Assembly (NCBI RefSeq): GCF_029210495.1
Contig: NZ_JARGDK010000002.1
Span: 62,001 to 126,000 of the forward strand
Source: Pseudothioclava nitratireducens
GTDB lineage: Bacteria > Pseudomonadota > Alphaproteobacteria > Rhodobacterales > Rhodobacteraceae
Direction: 5' to 3'
DNA length: 64,000 nt
The notes below the pieces were generated by a model that was not told where the DNA came from, made no database searches, and saw nothing but the letters and a program-made list of their open reading frames with translations. The position numbers were made by a program, and so were the translations under genes. Below, one piece after another: positions 17,850-26,331 of the stretch (the stretch's first letter is position 1; each line of letters begins with the position of its first letter).

Positions 17850-18692
17850 TTACAGCGCGATCCCGCGCCGCCCCGCCAGATCGGTAAAATATTGCCACGC
17901 CACGCGCCCCGAGCGCGCGCCCCGCGTCGCCTGCCATTCAATGGCCTCGGCGCGCAGTTCCTCGGACGAAATCTCGACCCCATAGGCCGCGCAATAGCCC
18001 GCGATCATTGCGAGATACTCGTCCTGCCCGCAGGGGTGGAAACCCAGCCACAGACCGAAGCGATCCGACAAAGAGACCTTCTCTTCGACCGCCTCGGAGG
18101 GGTTGATCGCGGTGGAACGCTCATTCTCGATCATGTCGCGCGGCATCAGGTGACGCCGGTTCGAGGTCGCGTAGAAGATCACATTCGCCGGGCGCCCCTC
18201 GATCCCGCCATCGAGCACCGCCTTGAGCGATTTGTAATTCTGATCGTCGTGGCTAAAGCTGAGATCGTCGCAATAAAGCACAAAGCGCGTCTCCCGCGCG
18301 GCGCGCAGATGGGCAAGCAGACGCCCGACCGAGGGCAGGTCCTCACGCGCCAGTTCCACAAGCTTCAGCGCATGGCCCTGCGCCAGAACCTCGGCATGAA
18401 CCGCCTTTACCAGCGAGGATTTCCCCATGCCGCGCGCGCCCCAGAGAAGCGCGTTATTCGCCGCCGCTCCGCGCGCGAATTGCAACGTGTTGGCCAGAAG
18501 CGTATCGCGCGCCCGGTCGATCCCGCGCAGAAGGCTCAGATCGACGCGGTTCACGCTCGCAACCGGGCTCAGCCGGTCGGGCGCCGTATGCCAGAGGAAC
18601 GCATCCGCCTGATCGAAATGCGGCGCGGGCAGCGGCGCGGGCGCGAGCCGTTCCAACGCCTCCGCGATCCGGGTCAGCGCCTCATCGCTCAT
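17850..18692 (-). CDS. DUF815 family AAA-type ATPase
   Basis: A cytoplasmic P-loop ATPase of 280 residues; Walker A is [12 protein letters not shown] near residue 85 and Walker B-like residues are in [10 protein letters not shown] near 140. I recognise the DUF815 family by the [10 protein letters not shown] and [10 protein letters not shown] segments. The client or pathway is unknown. It overlaps tatC by four bases, so it is translationally coupled to the Tat translocase genes, which hints at (but does not prove) a shared role in export or membrane quality control. Confidence 0.88.
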   Translation of the reverse strand: MSDEALTRIAEALERLAPAPLPAPHFDQADAFLWHTAPDRLSPVASVNRVDLSLLRGIDRARDTLLANTLQFARGAAANNALLWGARGMGKSSLVKAVHAEVLAQGHALKLVELAREDLPSVGRLLAHLRAARETRFVLYCDDLSFSHDDQNYKSLKAVLDGGIEGRPANVIFYATSNRRHLMPRDMIENERSTAINPSEAVEEKVSLSDRFGLWLGFHPCGQDEYLAMIAGYCAAYGVEISSEELRAEAIEWQATRGARSGRVAWQYFTDLAGRRGIAL

Positions 18693-19564
18693 GCCTTGCC
18701 CCCGGCCTCACCCTCATCTTCGTCGAACTCGGCTTCGAGATCTTCGTCCTCGAACCAGGTCCCCTCGGCGATCATCCGTTTCTTGCGGGCGGCTTCAATG
18801 CGCGCGACAAGCTGGATCGAGACCTCGTAGAGCCCGTAAACGACGGTGAAGAGGATCACCTGACTGATGACATCGGGGGGCGTGGCAACCGCCGCGACCA
18901 CAAGGATCGCCACCACCGCGTATTTGCGCATGCCCGCCAGACCCTTGGCCGAGACCAGCCCCGCCTTGCCCATCAGAGACAGCAAAACCGGAAGCTGGAA
19001 ACAGATGCCAAAGGCCATCACGAACTTGATCGTCAGCGAGAGATATTCCTGCACGGAGCCTTGAAAGCCGATCGCCGCCATCTCATTGGCCGCATCCGCC
19101 GCATCGAGCCCGCCTTGCTGGAAGCCCAGGAAGAAGGTGAAGGCGAGCGGCAGGATGACGTAATAGGCGAAGGCCGCGCCGAGGAAGAACATCACCGGCG
19201 AGGCGATCAGGAAGGGCAGGAACGCGTTCTTCTCGGATTTATAAAGACCCGGCGCCACAAAGCGCCACATCTGATAGGCGATCACCGGGAAGGCGAGCGC
19301 GAAGCCCCCGAGGAAAGAAATGTTGATCGCAACGAAGAAGCCTTCTTGCAGCTTGATCAGGTAAAGCCCGCATTGCTGCCCGCGATCGGCCAGAGCCTCA
19401 CAGATCGGGCCTGTGAGGAAGTTGAAGATCGGGTTCCAGACCGCATAGCAGATCACCATCGCGGTGATGAAAGCCGCCAGCGAATAGAGGATACGCGTGC
19501 GCAGTTCCGCCAGATGCTCGATCAGCGGGGCGGAGCTGTCTTCGATCTGATCCGGGGCGCTCAT
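18689..19564 (-). CDS. tatC: Sec-independent protein translocase TatC
   Basis: Core of the twin-arginine translocase receptor in the inner membrane. It has 291 residues with six hydrophobic segments, the N-terminal [12 protein letters not shown] typical of TatC, and the later [11 protein letters not shown] and [18 protein letters not shown] segments. The acidic C-terminal tail is somewhat long. It overlaps tatB by four bases. SoxY, SoxB and SoxC in this window carry RR signal peptides and are likely clients. Confidence 0.97.
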   Translation of the reverse strand: MSAPDQIEDSSAPLIEHLAELRTRILYSLAAFITAMVICYAVWNPIFNFLTGPICEALADRGQQCGLYLIKLQEGFFVAINISFLGGFALAFPVIAYQMWRFVAPGLYKSEKNAFLPFLIASPVMFFLGAAFAYYVILPLAFTFFLGFQQGGLDAADAANEMAAIGFQGSVQEYLSLTIKFVMAFGICFQLPVLLSLMGKAGLVSAKGLAGMRKYAVVAILVVAAVATPPDVISQVILFTVVYGLYEVSIQLVARIEAARKKRMIAEGTWFEDEDLEAEFDEDEGEAGGKA

Positions 19565-20121
19565 GCGTCACCTTTCTTGGCGGGGGCTTTCTTCGCCTTG
19601 GCGGCGGGTTTGGCCGGAGTCTTGGCGGCTTTCGCGGCCTTGGCAGCAGGGGGCGTCGCTGCTTTGGGCTTGGCGGCTTTCGGCTTGGCAGCGGGTTTCG
19701 GCGTTGCCGCCGGGGCCGCAGGCTTGGTCGTCGTCTTGGGTTTGGACAGCGCCGGATCACGCGGCGGATCGGGCAGATCCTCGGGATGCGGCACATCCGG
19801 GTCCGGCTGCGCGCCAGTCTTGGTCGTCGGGCGCTTGGGCTCCCATTTCTCGAACTTTTCGGTGGCTTTTTCCAGCGCATCGAGGCCAAGCGATTTCTTC
19901 GAAGCAAGCCCCTTGAGGTCTTTCAGATCGCCCGCCGCTTCCTTGAGTCCGCTTTCATCGGCGGCCTCTTCCATCGCGCGCGAGAACTCGCGGGCCATCG
20001 AGCGCGCCTTGGCCGTCAGCCGGCCCAGCGTGCGGAACATGCCCGGCAGATCCTTGGGCCCCACGACGATCAACGCCACGACGCCAATCAGCAGCAATTC
20101 GCTCCAACCGATATCAAACAT
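19561..20121 (-). CDS. tatB: Sec-independent protein translocase TatB
   Basis: The 186-residue protein has one N-terminal membrane helix ([20 protein letters not shown]), the [14 protein letters not shown] hinge with amphipathic helix, and a long Ala/Pro/Lys-rich tail (about 125-186), which is low complexity. It forms the TatBC receptor. It lies between tatC (overlap) and tatA (85-base gap). Confidence 0.95.
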   Translation of the reverse strand: MFDIGWSELLLIGVVALIVVGPKDLPGMFRTLGRLTAKARSMAREFSRAMEEAADESGLKEAAGDLKDLKGLASKKSLGLDALEKATEKFEKWEPKRPTTKTGAQPDPDVPHPEDLPDPPRDPALSKPKTTTKPAAPAATPKPAAKPKAAKPKAATPPAAKAAKAAKTPAKPAAKAKKAPAKKGDA

Positions 20122-20206
20122 GCGACCTCAGGCCCCCAGCCCGTAGCGCGGCGCGAACTGGCGCCGCAACCGTAGGACACGCCGGTTGGCGCGCCCCCAA
20201 AACGGA

Positions 20207-20422
20207 TCAGACCTTGTCCTTGTCGCTCTCGGGCGTCACGTCGCGCGCGGCGTCGGCGCTGGCGTCCTCGATCTCTTGCGTGCCGTCTTTGACGCCTTTC
20301 TTGAAGGCGGTGATACCCTTGCCGACCTCGCCCATGAGCGAGGAAATCTTGCCGCGGCCGAACAGCACCAGCACCACGACGGCGATCAGCAGGAGGCCGG
20401 GAAGGCCGATATTGTTAAGCAT
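20207..20422 (-). CDS. tatA: Sec-independent protein translocase TatA
   Basis: Pore-forming Tat subunit of 71 residues: a short N-terminal helix ([18 protein letters not shown]), the [16 protein letters not shown] hinge and amphipathic helix, and an acidic tail. I chose ATG 20422 because AAGGAGA is seven bases upstream; a longer reading adds 18 residues ahead of the normal TatA N-terminus. It is the first gene of tatA-tatB-tatC-DUF815. Confidence 0.96.
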   Translation of the reverse strand: MLNNIGLPGLLLIAVVVLVLFGRGKISSLMGEVGKGITAFKKGVKDGTQEIEDASADAARDVTPESDKDKV

Positions 20423-20540
20423 TGTCTTCTCCTTCGCGCAGGGCCCGCCCCCGCGCCTTGTCTGTCGGCTTTCCATTTAAGTTCTTCCGCTGCGCGATCC
20501 TAGCGCAAACTGGCGCGCGGGTCGCGCGGCGCCCCAGATT

Positions 20541-20560
20541 ACTGACAGTTAATTGTCAGT
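20541..20560. promoter_or_regulatory. Inverted repeat ACTGACA-N6-TGTCAGT upstream of the HTH gene
   Basis: The arms match in nine of ten positions with a GTTAAT centre. It lies 42 bases before the small HTH regulator and 118 bases before tatA in the divergent region, so it is a good candidate operator for that regulator. Binding is inferred. Confidence 0.55.
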
Positions 20561-20602
20561 TGCTCCGTACTTCGCTACACTCACTCCGACCCCGGAGGCC
20601 CC

Positions 20603-20953
20603 ATGACACGCGATGAACGCCTGCAACAGATCATTGCCATCCTGCGCGATGGCAAGATGCACCGCGCGCGCGATCTTTCGGCGCGGCTGGGCGTATCCGA
20701 GCGCACGATCTGGCGCGACATGGCGGAAATCTCAGCCTATGGCGTTCCGGTCGAGGGCGAGCGGGGCGTCGGCTATATCCTGCGCCGCGCGATGGGTCTC
20801 CCGCCGATGGTGCTCACCACAGAAGAACTGGCCGCGCTCGACCATCTCCTGACGCTGGCCGAGGGCAATACCGATCCGCGCATCGCCGCAGGCGCGGCAA
20901 GCCTTGCAACCAAGATCCGCCTCGCCCTGCCCCGCGCACCGGACGCGACGTAG
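20603..20953 (+). CDS. Small YafY/DeoR-like HTH regulator lacking a WYL domain
   Basis: A 116-residue DNA-binding protein. Residues 1-60 form an HTH_11-type winged helix (RLQQIIAILRDGKMHRARDL then LGVSERTIWRDMAEI), and residues 70-116 give only a short helical extension. Relatives of about 230 residues have a WYL sensor domain, which is missing here. The start has GGAGG six bases upstream, and a 20-base inverted repeat lies 42 bases upstream. Target genes are unknown: itself, tatA or the downstream marC are all possible. Confidence 0.8.
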   Translation: MTRDERLQQIIAILRDGKMHRARDLSARLGVSERTIWRDMAEISAYGVPVEGERGVGYILRRAMGLPPMVLTTEELAALDHLLTLAEGNTDPRIAAGAASLATKIRLALPRAPDAT

Positions 20954-21006
20954 GGAGTGGCCTTGGCCCGCGCGGCACGTTACGCTGCCCACGCCGAGGA
21001 GACCCA

Positions 21007-21627
21007 ATGCCCGCCGCCGAATACCTGACAGCCTTCGTGACATTGTTCGTCGTGGTCGATCCGATCGGCCTCGCACCGCTTTTCGTTGCGCTCACCAGTG
21101 GCATGTCGAACCGCGAGCGGCGGCGGATGGGTCTGCGCGCCGTCACCATCGGGGCGATTCTGCTGACGCTTTTCGGATTGCTCGGCGACAAGGTGCTGGG
21201 CTTCATCGGCATCTCGATGCCCGCCTTCCGTATCGCCGGCGGCCTGTTGCTGTTCCTCACCGCGCTGGAAATGCTGTTCGAACGCCGCACCCAACGCCGC
21301 GAGGGCCATGAGCCGGAGCCAAGCCACGATCCGTCGGTCTTTCCCCTCGCCACACCGCTCATCGCGGGGCCGGGGGCGATGGCGGCGATGATCCTGCTGG
21401 CGGGCGCACCGGGGGCGGATGCGATGCATATCGCGCTGATCCACGGGGTGATGCTCGCGGTGCTGGCCTGTGTGCTGGGGATGTTCATGCTTGCGGGCCC
21501 GATCGAACGGGCGCTCGGGCGCACCGGCACAATGGTCGTCACGCGGCTTCTGGGGATGCTCCTCGCGGCACTTGCGGTGCAGTTCATCCTCGATGGGTTG
21601 CGCGGCGCGGGCGTTTTTGGCGGCTGA
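21007..21627 (+). CDS. MarC family integral membrane protein
   Basis: An inner-membrane protein of 206 residues with about six hydrophobic helices and the MarC-family signatures FVVVDPIGLAPLFVALT near the N-terminus and FPLATPLIAGPGAMAAMI in the middle. Biochemical function is not established for this family. Two genes of similar membrane character follow it on the same strand. GAGGAG lies six bases before the ATG. Confidence 0.9.
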   Translation: MPAAEYLTAFVTLFVVVDPIGLAPLFVALTSGMSNRERRRMGLRAVTIGAILLTLFGLLGDKVLGFIGISMPAFRIAGGLLLFLTALEMLFERRTQRREGHEPEPSHDPSVFPLATPLIAGPGAMAAMILLAGAPGADAMHIALIHGVMLAVLACVLGMFMLAGPIERALGRTGTMVVTRLLGMLLAALAVQFILDGLRGAGVFGG

Positions 21628-21665
21628 CCCCTGACATTGCGCGCCGGCACGCCTACATAAGCGGC

Positions 21666-22244
21666 ATGGACACCTTTGACAGCGCCCACCTGATTTACCT
21701 GTTGCTCCTGCTGCTTGCCATCGGCGGGTCAGTGATCTTGCAACTGCGCCACCGGCCGGGGCAGATCGTGCAGCAAGGCCTGATCTGGGGGCTGATCTTT
21801 GTCGGTGTCGCTGCGGCCGCTGGCTTCTGGCAAGATTTCCAGCGCAGCGCCCTGCCCCGTCAGACGGTGCTTGAGGACAACCGGATCGAGACCCCGCTCG
21901 CCCCCGATGGGCACTATTATCTCACCGCAGAGGTCAACGGCACGCCCGTGCGCTTCGTCGTGGATACCGGCGCGACCGATGTCGTGCTCACCCAACGCGA
22001 CGCCGAGCGTGCGGGCATTAACACCGACGAGTTGGCCTATATCAGCATGGCACGCACCGCGAACGGTACGGTCGCCACCGCGCCTGTGCGGCTGGAAAGC
22101 CTGACCCTCGGCCCGATCCATGACAGCAATCTGCGCGCCGTCGTCAATCGGGGCGAGATGGACACTTCGCTGATGGGGATGGCCTATCTCACCCGTTTCG
22201 CGCGGGTCTCTTTTACTCAGGATCGGCTTACGCTCGAACGCTGA
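21666..22244 (+). CDS. Membrane-anchored retropepsin-like aspartic protease (TIGR02281 type)
   Basis: 192 residues with two N-terminal membrane helices (about 8-25 and 38-55) and a single retropepsin-like domain (about 80-192). The catalytic motif is VVDTGATDVVL with Asp100. Like retroviral proteases it would need to dimerise. It should face the periplasm. Substrates are unknown. It follows marC by 38 bases and is probably cotranscribed. Confidence 0.88.
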   Translation: MDTFDSAHLIYLLLLLLAIGGSVILQLRHRPGQIVQQGLIWGLIFVGVAAAAGFWQDFQRSALPRQTVLEDNRIETPLAPDGHYYLTAEVNGTPVRFVVDTGATDVVLTQRDAERAGINTDELAYISMARTANGTVATAPVRLESLTLGPIHDSNLRAVVNRGEMDTSLMGMAYLTRFARVSFTQDRLTLER

Positions 22245-22353
22245 GAACGGCTCCCTGCGGGTGCGCACCCCGCAAAGATGCCCCGCCCTCGCCTTTTTTG
22301 TGCCCCAATTAGCCGGTTTTCTCCGACCAGTTCAGTCGAGGAGATCCGAACCA

Positions 22354-22467
22354 ATGCTTGGCTTTGATACGCTTGCAGTCTCGATCATCGTCGTTGCCCT
22401 TTTGCGTGAAGCGGTGCTGCGCGCGATGGTTATCCACAAGGCCTCGACTGCCCTTCACGAAGGCTGA
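22354..22467 (+). CDS. Possible 37-residue single-pass membrane microprotein
   Basis: The reading frame encodes a short N-terminus, one hydrophobic helix (LAVSIIVVALL) and a basic C-terminal tail (RAMVIHKASTALHEG). A GAGGAG ribosome site lies 11 bases before the ATG, and codon use resembles neighbours. It stands alone between the protease and the convergent ttuD gene. No family is recognised, so this could be a small unannotated gene or chance. Confidence 0.45.
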   Translation: MLGFDTLAVSIIVVALLREAVLRAMVIHKASTALHEG

Positions 22468-22473
22468 CCCCCA

Positions 22474-23724
22474 TCACGCCTTCCCACGGATCAGCACGGC
22501 AAGATCCGCGACATTGGTGCCTGTTTCCCCCACGGTCACCAAAGCCAACCCCGCAGCCAATGCGGGGTTGCTGTCATTTTGGGCCAAGGCTTCCTCGGGG
22601 CTGATCCCCGCCGCCCGCATCCGCGCGAGCGTGCCCGGCCCAACCAGCCCCCCGGCCGCATCCGTGGGTCCGTCGCGGCCATCGGTCCCCGCACAAAGGC
22701 AAACCCAATCACCGACCAGACCGCGGGTCTCCATCTCCAGCGCCACGCGGAGGGCGAGTTCCTGATTGCGCCCGCCGCGCCCCGAACCACTCAGATGCAC
22801 CACCGTCTCGCCGCCATAGACCAAGGGCTGACCGGGCGGCGCGGCAGATAACGCATCCGCGAGACGCGGCGCCATCGCACGCACATCGCCCTCCAGCGCG
22901 AAGCCGCCCCGCCGGGCCCCGGCCTCTTCCATAGCCGCAAGACTAAGCGCGTTCGACCCGACCAGCCGGTTGCGAGCCTCGCCGGGTGCCTGCGGCCCCT
23001 CCGCAAAGGCCAGTGCCGCTTGGACCGATCCGGGCAGATGCTCCCAGATCCCAAGCCCGCGCGCCAGTTGCGCGGCCTCGGCCCGCGAGCCGATCGGCGC
23101 AACCGTCGGCCCGGAGGCAATCACGCGCAGATCATCGCCCGGCACATCCGAGAGCATCAGCCCGGTCACCGGCGCTTCCGAAAGCCTCAGCCAACCGCCG
23201 CCCTTGAGCGTGGAAAGCTGCTGCCTGATCAGGTTCATCTGCGTGATATCCGCCCCTGCACCAAGCAAAAGGCGGTTGACTTCGGCTTTGTCCTCCAGCG
23301 TCACACCCGGCACAGGGGCGACCGCAAGGGCAGACCCCCCGCCGGAAATCAACGCGAGGCAACGATCCTCGGTCCGCAACGCTTTGAGGCAGGCGGCGAT
23401 CGCCGCGCCCGCGCGTAAACTCCCCGTTCCGGGCACAGGGTGCTCACCGATCCGCAGATCACAATCCTTGGCCCATGCGCCGCCCGCCCCCGCAACCCCG
23501 CTCGTCGTGACGATGAGCGCCTGTGTCCCGCGCGGAAGCCCGGCAAGCGCCGCCTCTGTCATGGCCTGCGCCGCCTTCCCCAAGGCAATCACCTGCCAAC
23601 GCCCACCCGAACCGGGGGACTCCGCGCGCACCCACCCCATGGCCCGCGCCACGCAATCGGCCGGATCAGCCGCCGCGACCCCGATCCTGAAAAGCTCAAG
23701 CGCAGTTGCGTTCAGATCGTCCAT
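22474..23724 (-). CDS. ttuD: Glycerate 2-kinase / hydroxypyruvate reductase-type (DUF4147/MOFRL)
   Basis: A cytoplasmic protein of 416 residues matching the TtuD/GckA family: N-terminal DUF4147 (GKAAQAM near residue 50 and LISGGGSALAV near 120) and C-terminal MOFRL domain (CAGTDGRDGPTDAAGG near 360). It would phosphorylate D-glycerate. The ttuD name historically referred to hydroxypyruvate reductase in tartrate use, so the exact reaction is not certain. I chose ATG 23724 with GGGGGTGG upstream; a longer reading enters the intergenic repeat. It lies downstream of soxD but is separated by a strong terminator. Confidence 0.88.
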   Translation of the reverse strand: MDDLNATALELFRIGVAAADPADCVARAMGWVRAESPGSGGRWQVIALGKAAQAMTEAALAGLPRGTQALIVTTSGVAGAGGAWAKDCDLRIGEHPVPGTGSLRAGAAIAACLKALRTEDRCLALISGGGSALAVAPVPGVTLEDKAEVNRLLLGAGADITQMNLIRQQLSTLKGGGWLRLSEAPVTGLMLSDVPGDDLRVIASGPTVAPIGSRAEAAQLARGLGIWEHLPGSVQAALAFAEGPQAPGEARNRLVGSNALSLAAMEEAGARRGGFALEGDVRAMAPRLADALSAAPPGQPLVYGGETVVHLSGSGRGGRNQELALRVALEMETRGLVGDWVCLCAGTDGRDGPTDAAGGLVGPGTLARMRAAGISPEEALAQNDSNPALAAGLALVTVGETGTNVADLAVLIRGKA

Positions 23725-23737
23725 CCCACCCCCTGTC

Positions 23738-23795
23738 AGTCTGCCCCAAATATCCTCGGGGGGAGGCCGTCCTGCAAGGGCGGCCAGGGGCAGAC
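23738..23795 (-). repeat. Dispersed CCCCGGGATATTT-type repeat, copy 2
   Basis: On the minus strand it reads a GGCCG/CGGCC hairpin (23766-23786), CCCCCGAGGATATTT (ending 23747) and GGGGCAGAC. It shares the TATTT-N-GGGCAGA tail with copy 6 at 60951. It lies in the gap between soxD and ttuD. Confidence 0.6.
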
Positions 23796-23826
23796 AGCTC
23801 CCCGGCCCGCGATCCCGCAAACAAAA

Positions 23827-23853
23827 ACGCGTCCGCGGGGAGCGCGGACGCGT
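23827..23853 (-). terminator. Strong terminator after soxD
   Basis: On the minus strand an 11-base perfect stem (ACGCGTCCGCG with its complement, loop of five) ends in TTTTTGT. A second hairpin (CGGGGGCGG with CCGCCCCCG, 23889-23912) lies between it and the soxD stop. Together they should end the sox transcript before ttuD. Confidence 0.85.
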
Positions 23854-23920
23854 CGGATCGGCGAGCGGAAGGACCCCGCCAATCTGCTCGGGGGCGGTGG
23901 GACCCGCCCCCGGGAGAAGC

Positions 23921-24994
23921 TTATTGAGCGTTGGATTCGATATAGGCGATGACCGCCGCGATATCTTCATCCTTCTTCAGACCGGCAAACGACATCTTGT
24001 TCTTCGGGATGTAGCCTTTGGGGTCTTTCAGATACGCAGCAACGGTTTCCTCGGTCCAAACGAAGCCCTCGTCAGCCTTGGCCTTCATCGCGGGCGAATA
24101 TTTGAACCCGTCGACCGAGGCGATCGAACGACCGATCAGACCGTTGAGCACCGGACCGACCTTGTTCTTGGCGTCGGGACCAACCTGGTGGCAGGCCTTG
24201 CACTTCTTGAACACGGTCTCACCCGCTGCGACGAGCGCCGGATTGAGCGCAGCCGCTGCTGCCGGAGCGGCCTCAGCCGCCGGTGCCTCTGCGGCCGGTG
24301 CCGCCTCTTCTGCAGCCGCGACCTCGGTCTCTGCCGGGGTTTCCGCCGCAGCTTCTTCGGCGCCCTCTTCTTCCGGAGTCACGTCCAGAACGGCCGCGCG
24401 CATCGTGATCTCCACGTTCTCCTTGCAGTTTTCCATGCAACGATTGGTGAAGTTCGGATACTCGGTCTCGGCGCGGTCGTCGATGATGAACCCATCCGCG
24501 TTCGGCATCTCGACTTCGAGGAAATTCTCGTTCGAGAGCACGAAATCATCGTCCACGAGGTTGTTCGAGTAGATGATGTAGGCGGTGATCGCATAGGTCT
24601 CGTCGACGGTCAGCGACTGCGCATCACCGAACGGCATCGAGCGGTGCGCGTAGTCCCAAACGGTCGAGAGATAGGGCCAGTAGGACCCCACGGTCTTGAT
24701 CGGGTCCTTGCGCGCCAGCGTGTCCTCGCCACCGGCCAGTTTCGGCCAGTTGTCGACGCCCTCGGCGAATTCACCGTGGCAAACCGCGCATTTGTCCGAG
24801 AACAGATACTCGCCGTCCTCGACCGAACCCGAGCCGACCGGGAGGCCGGTGCCATCGGGCGAGACATCGAGGTTCCATGCCGCGATTTCCTCGGGCAGAG
24901 CCTCACGGCCCAGACCGAAGCCTTCGGCATAGGCCGGGGCGGCCAGCGGCGCGACGATCGCCGCACCGATCAGAAGATTACGAAACTTCGACAT
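23921..24994 (-). CDS. soxD: Sulfane dehydrogenase diheme cytochrome subunit SoxD
   Basis: Electron-accepting diheme c-type cytochrome of the periplasmic SoxCD sulfane dehydrogenase. It has 357 residues: signal peptide (about 1-23), first heme motif CAVCH at 69-73, a second domain with CKACH at 265-269 and a cytochrome c2-like Met ligand in NKMSFAGL (about 332-339). An Ala/Glu-rich linker (about 203-252) connects them. The start overlaps the end of soxC by 17 bases. Its presence with SoxC implies complete oxidation of thiosulfate to sulfate without sulfur globules. Confidence 0.96.
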   Translation of the reverse strand: MSKFRNLLIGAAIVAPLAAPAYAEGFGLGREALPEEIAAWNLDVSPDGTGLPVGSGSVEDGEYLFSDKCAVCHGEFAEGVDNWPKLAGGEDTLARKDPIKTVGSYWPYLSTVWDYAHRSMPFGDAQSLTVDETYAITAYIIYSNNLVDDDFVLSNENFLEVEMPNADGFIIDDRAETEYPNFTNRCMENCKENVEITMRAAVLDVTPEEEGAEEAAAETPAETEVAAAEEAAPAAEAPAAEAAPAAAAALNPALVAAGETVFKKCKACHQVGPDAKNKVGPVLNGLIGRSIASVDGFKYSPAMKAKADEGFVWTEETVAAYLKDPKGYIPKNKMSFAGLKKDEDIAAVIAYIESNAQ

Positions 24995-26276
24995 TCTCTG
25001 CCTCCCCGTTCTCCTTGACCCACCAGGTCTGGATGCAGTTGTTGTGATAGACCGAGTTCTCACCGCGCACGTCGCGCAGCTGCTTCTTGGTCGGCTGGAC
25101 ATAGCCGGTCTCATCGGTCGCGCGCGATTGCAGCAGCATCTCGGACCCGTCCCACTCGATATCGAGATAGAAGCGGGTGAGCGCCATTTTCTGCCCCGGT
25201 GCGGCCAGACGGGCCTCGGTCCAGGTCTTGCCGCCGTCGATCGAAACATCGACCGCGGTGATCGCGCCACGGCCCGACCATGCCAGACCGGTGATGACCA
25301 GCGGGCCTTTGCCGTGCTTGATCGGCGATTGCGGGCTGGGCGAGGTGACCACGGATTTCGCATCCATGACCCAGGTCCACTTCCGCGAGGTGCCATCGGC
25401 CAGCGTGTCGGTGTATTTCGAGGTTTCTTCGCGGCTCTCGACGGCTTGATCGGTCACTTCGACGCGACGCAGCCACTTGACCCACATGTTGCCTTCCCAG
25501 CCGGGAACGCACAGACGGACCGGGTAGCCGTGCTCCTTGCGAAGCGCTTCACCATTGGCCTTGAACGCCACGAGACAGTCGTCCAGCGCTTTCTCGATCG
25601 GGATCGAGCGGCCGTTCGAGGACGCATCCGCACCCTCGACGTAGATCCATTTGCCTTCCGGCTTCACGCCTGCTTCTTCGAGAAGCGTGCGCAGCGTGAC
25701 GCCCGAATATTCCATGTTGTGGATCATGCCATGGGTGAACTGCGCGCCGTTCAGCTGCGCGCCCGCCCATTCCATGCCGGTATTGGCCGCACATTCGAGG
25801 AAGTAGGTGCGGTTCACACGCGGGAAGCGCTCCAGATCCTCGTAGGTGAAGACCAGCGGCTTGTCGACGAGGCCGTGGATCATCAGGCGGTAGTCTTCCT
25901 TGGCCAACTCGATCGCACCCGAGTGGTGACGCTCGAACGCGCAGCCCGCCGGGGTGATCGTGCCGTCCAGCGCGTGGATCGGCGTGAAGTTGATCGAGGA
26001 AATCACGTCCGCGGTCAGCCATTCCACGTTGCGGCGAATGACATCGCCCTCGAACCGGATCGGCAGGCCATAGGGCGTGGCGTCCACACCGTCACCCCAG
26101 CCGGTCGCCCAGGGCTGCTTTTCGGTGATCAGCGGGTCCGGCGTGCCTTCGGCCTTTGCCGCTGCCGCGCCCGCCACCAGAGCACCCGCCGCCGCACCGC
26201 CGCGCAGGAAATTGCGGCGGTTCAGCGCGAGGCCGGAGTCGGTCGCGGGCAGAGTTGCGCGTTCCTTCTCGTCCAT
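24978..26276 (-). CDS. soxC: Sulfane dehydrogenase molybdenum subunit SoxC
   Basis: Molybdenum-cofactor protein of the sulfite oxidase family that oxidises the SoxY-bound sulfane sulfur. 432 residues with a twin-arginine signal (NRRNFLRGG, about 19-27) so it is exported folded by Tat. The molybdenum-binding Cys is Cys162 in YFLECAANTG. The C-terminal dimerisation domain is complete. Of two adjacent ATG codons I prefer the second (26276), which is six bases from the AAGGAG. It lies 55 bases after soxB. Confidence 0.96.
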   Translation of the reverse strand: MDEKERATLPATDSGLALNRRNFLRGGAAAGALVAGAAAAKAEGTPDPLITEKQPWATGWGDGVDATPYGLPIRFEGDVIRRNVEWLTADVISSINFTPIHALDGTITPAGCAFERHHSGAIELAKEDYRLMIHGLVDKPLVFTYEDLERFPRVNRTYFLECAANTGMEWAGAQLNGAQFTHGMIHNMEYSGVTLRTLLEEAGVKPEGKWIYVEGADASSNGRSIPIEKALDDCLVAFKANGEALRKEHGYPVRLCVPGWEGNMWVKWLRRVEVTDQAVESREETSKYTDTLADGTSRKWTWVMDAKSVVTSPSPQSPIKHGKGPLVITGLAWSGRGAITAVDVSIDGGKTWTEARLAAPGQKMALTRFYLDIEWDGSEMLLQSRATDETGYVQPTKKQLRDVRGENSVYHNNCIQTWWVKENGEAENVEVS

Positions 26277-26331
26277 CATCTTCTCCTTTAGTCTCAATCC
26301 CTTGCGGGACATTCCTGAATTCCCAACGACC

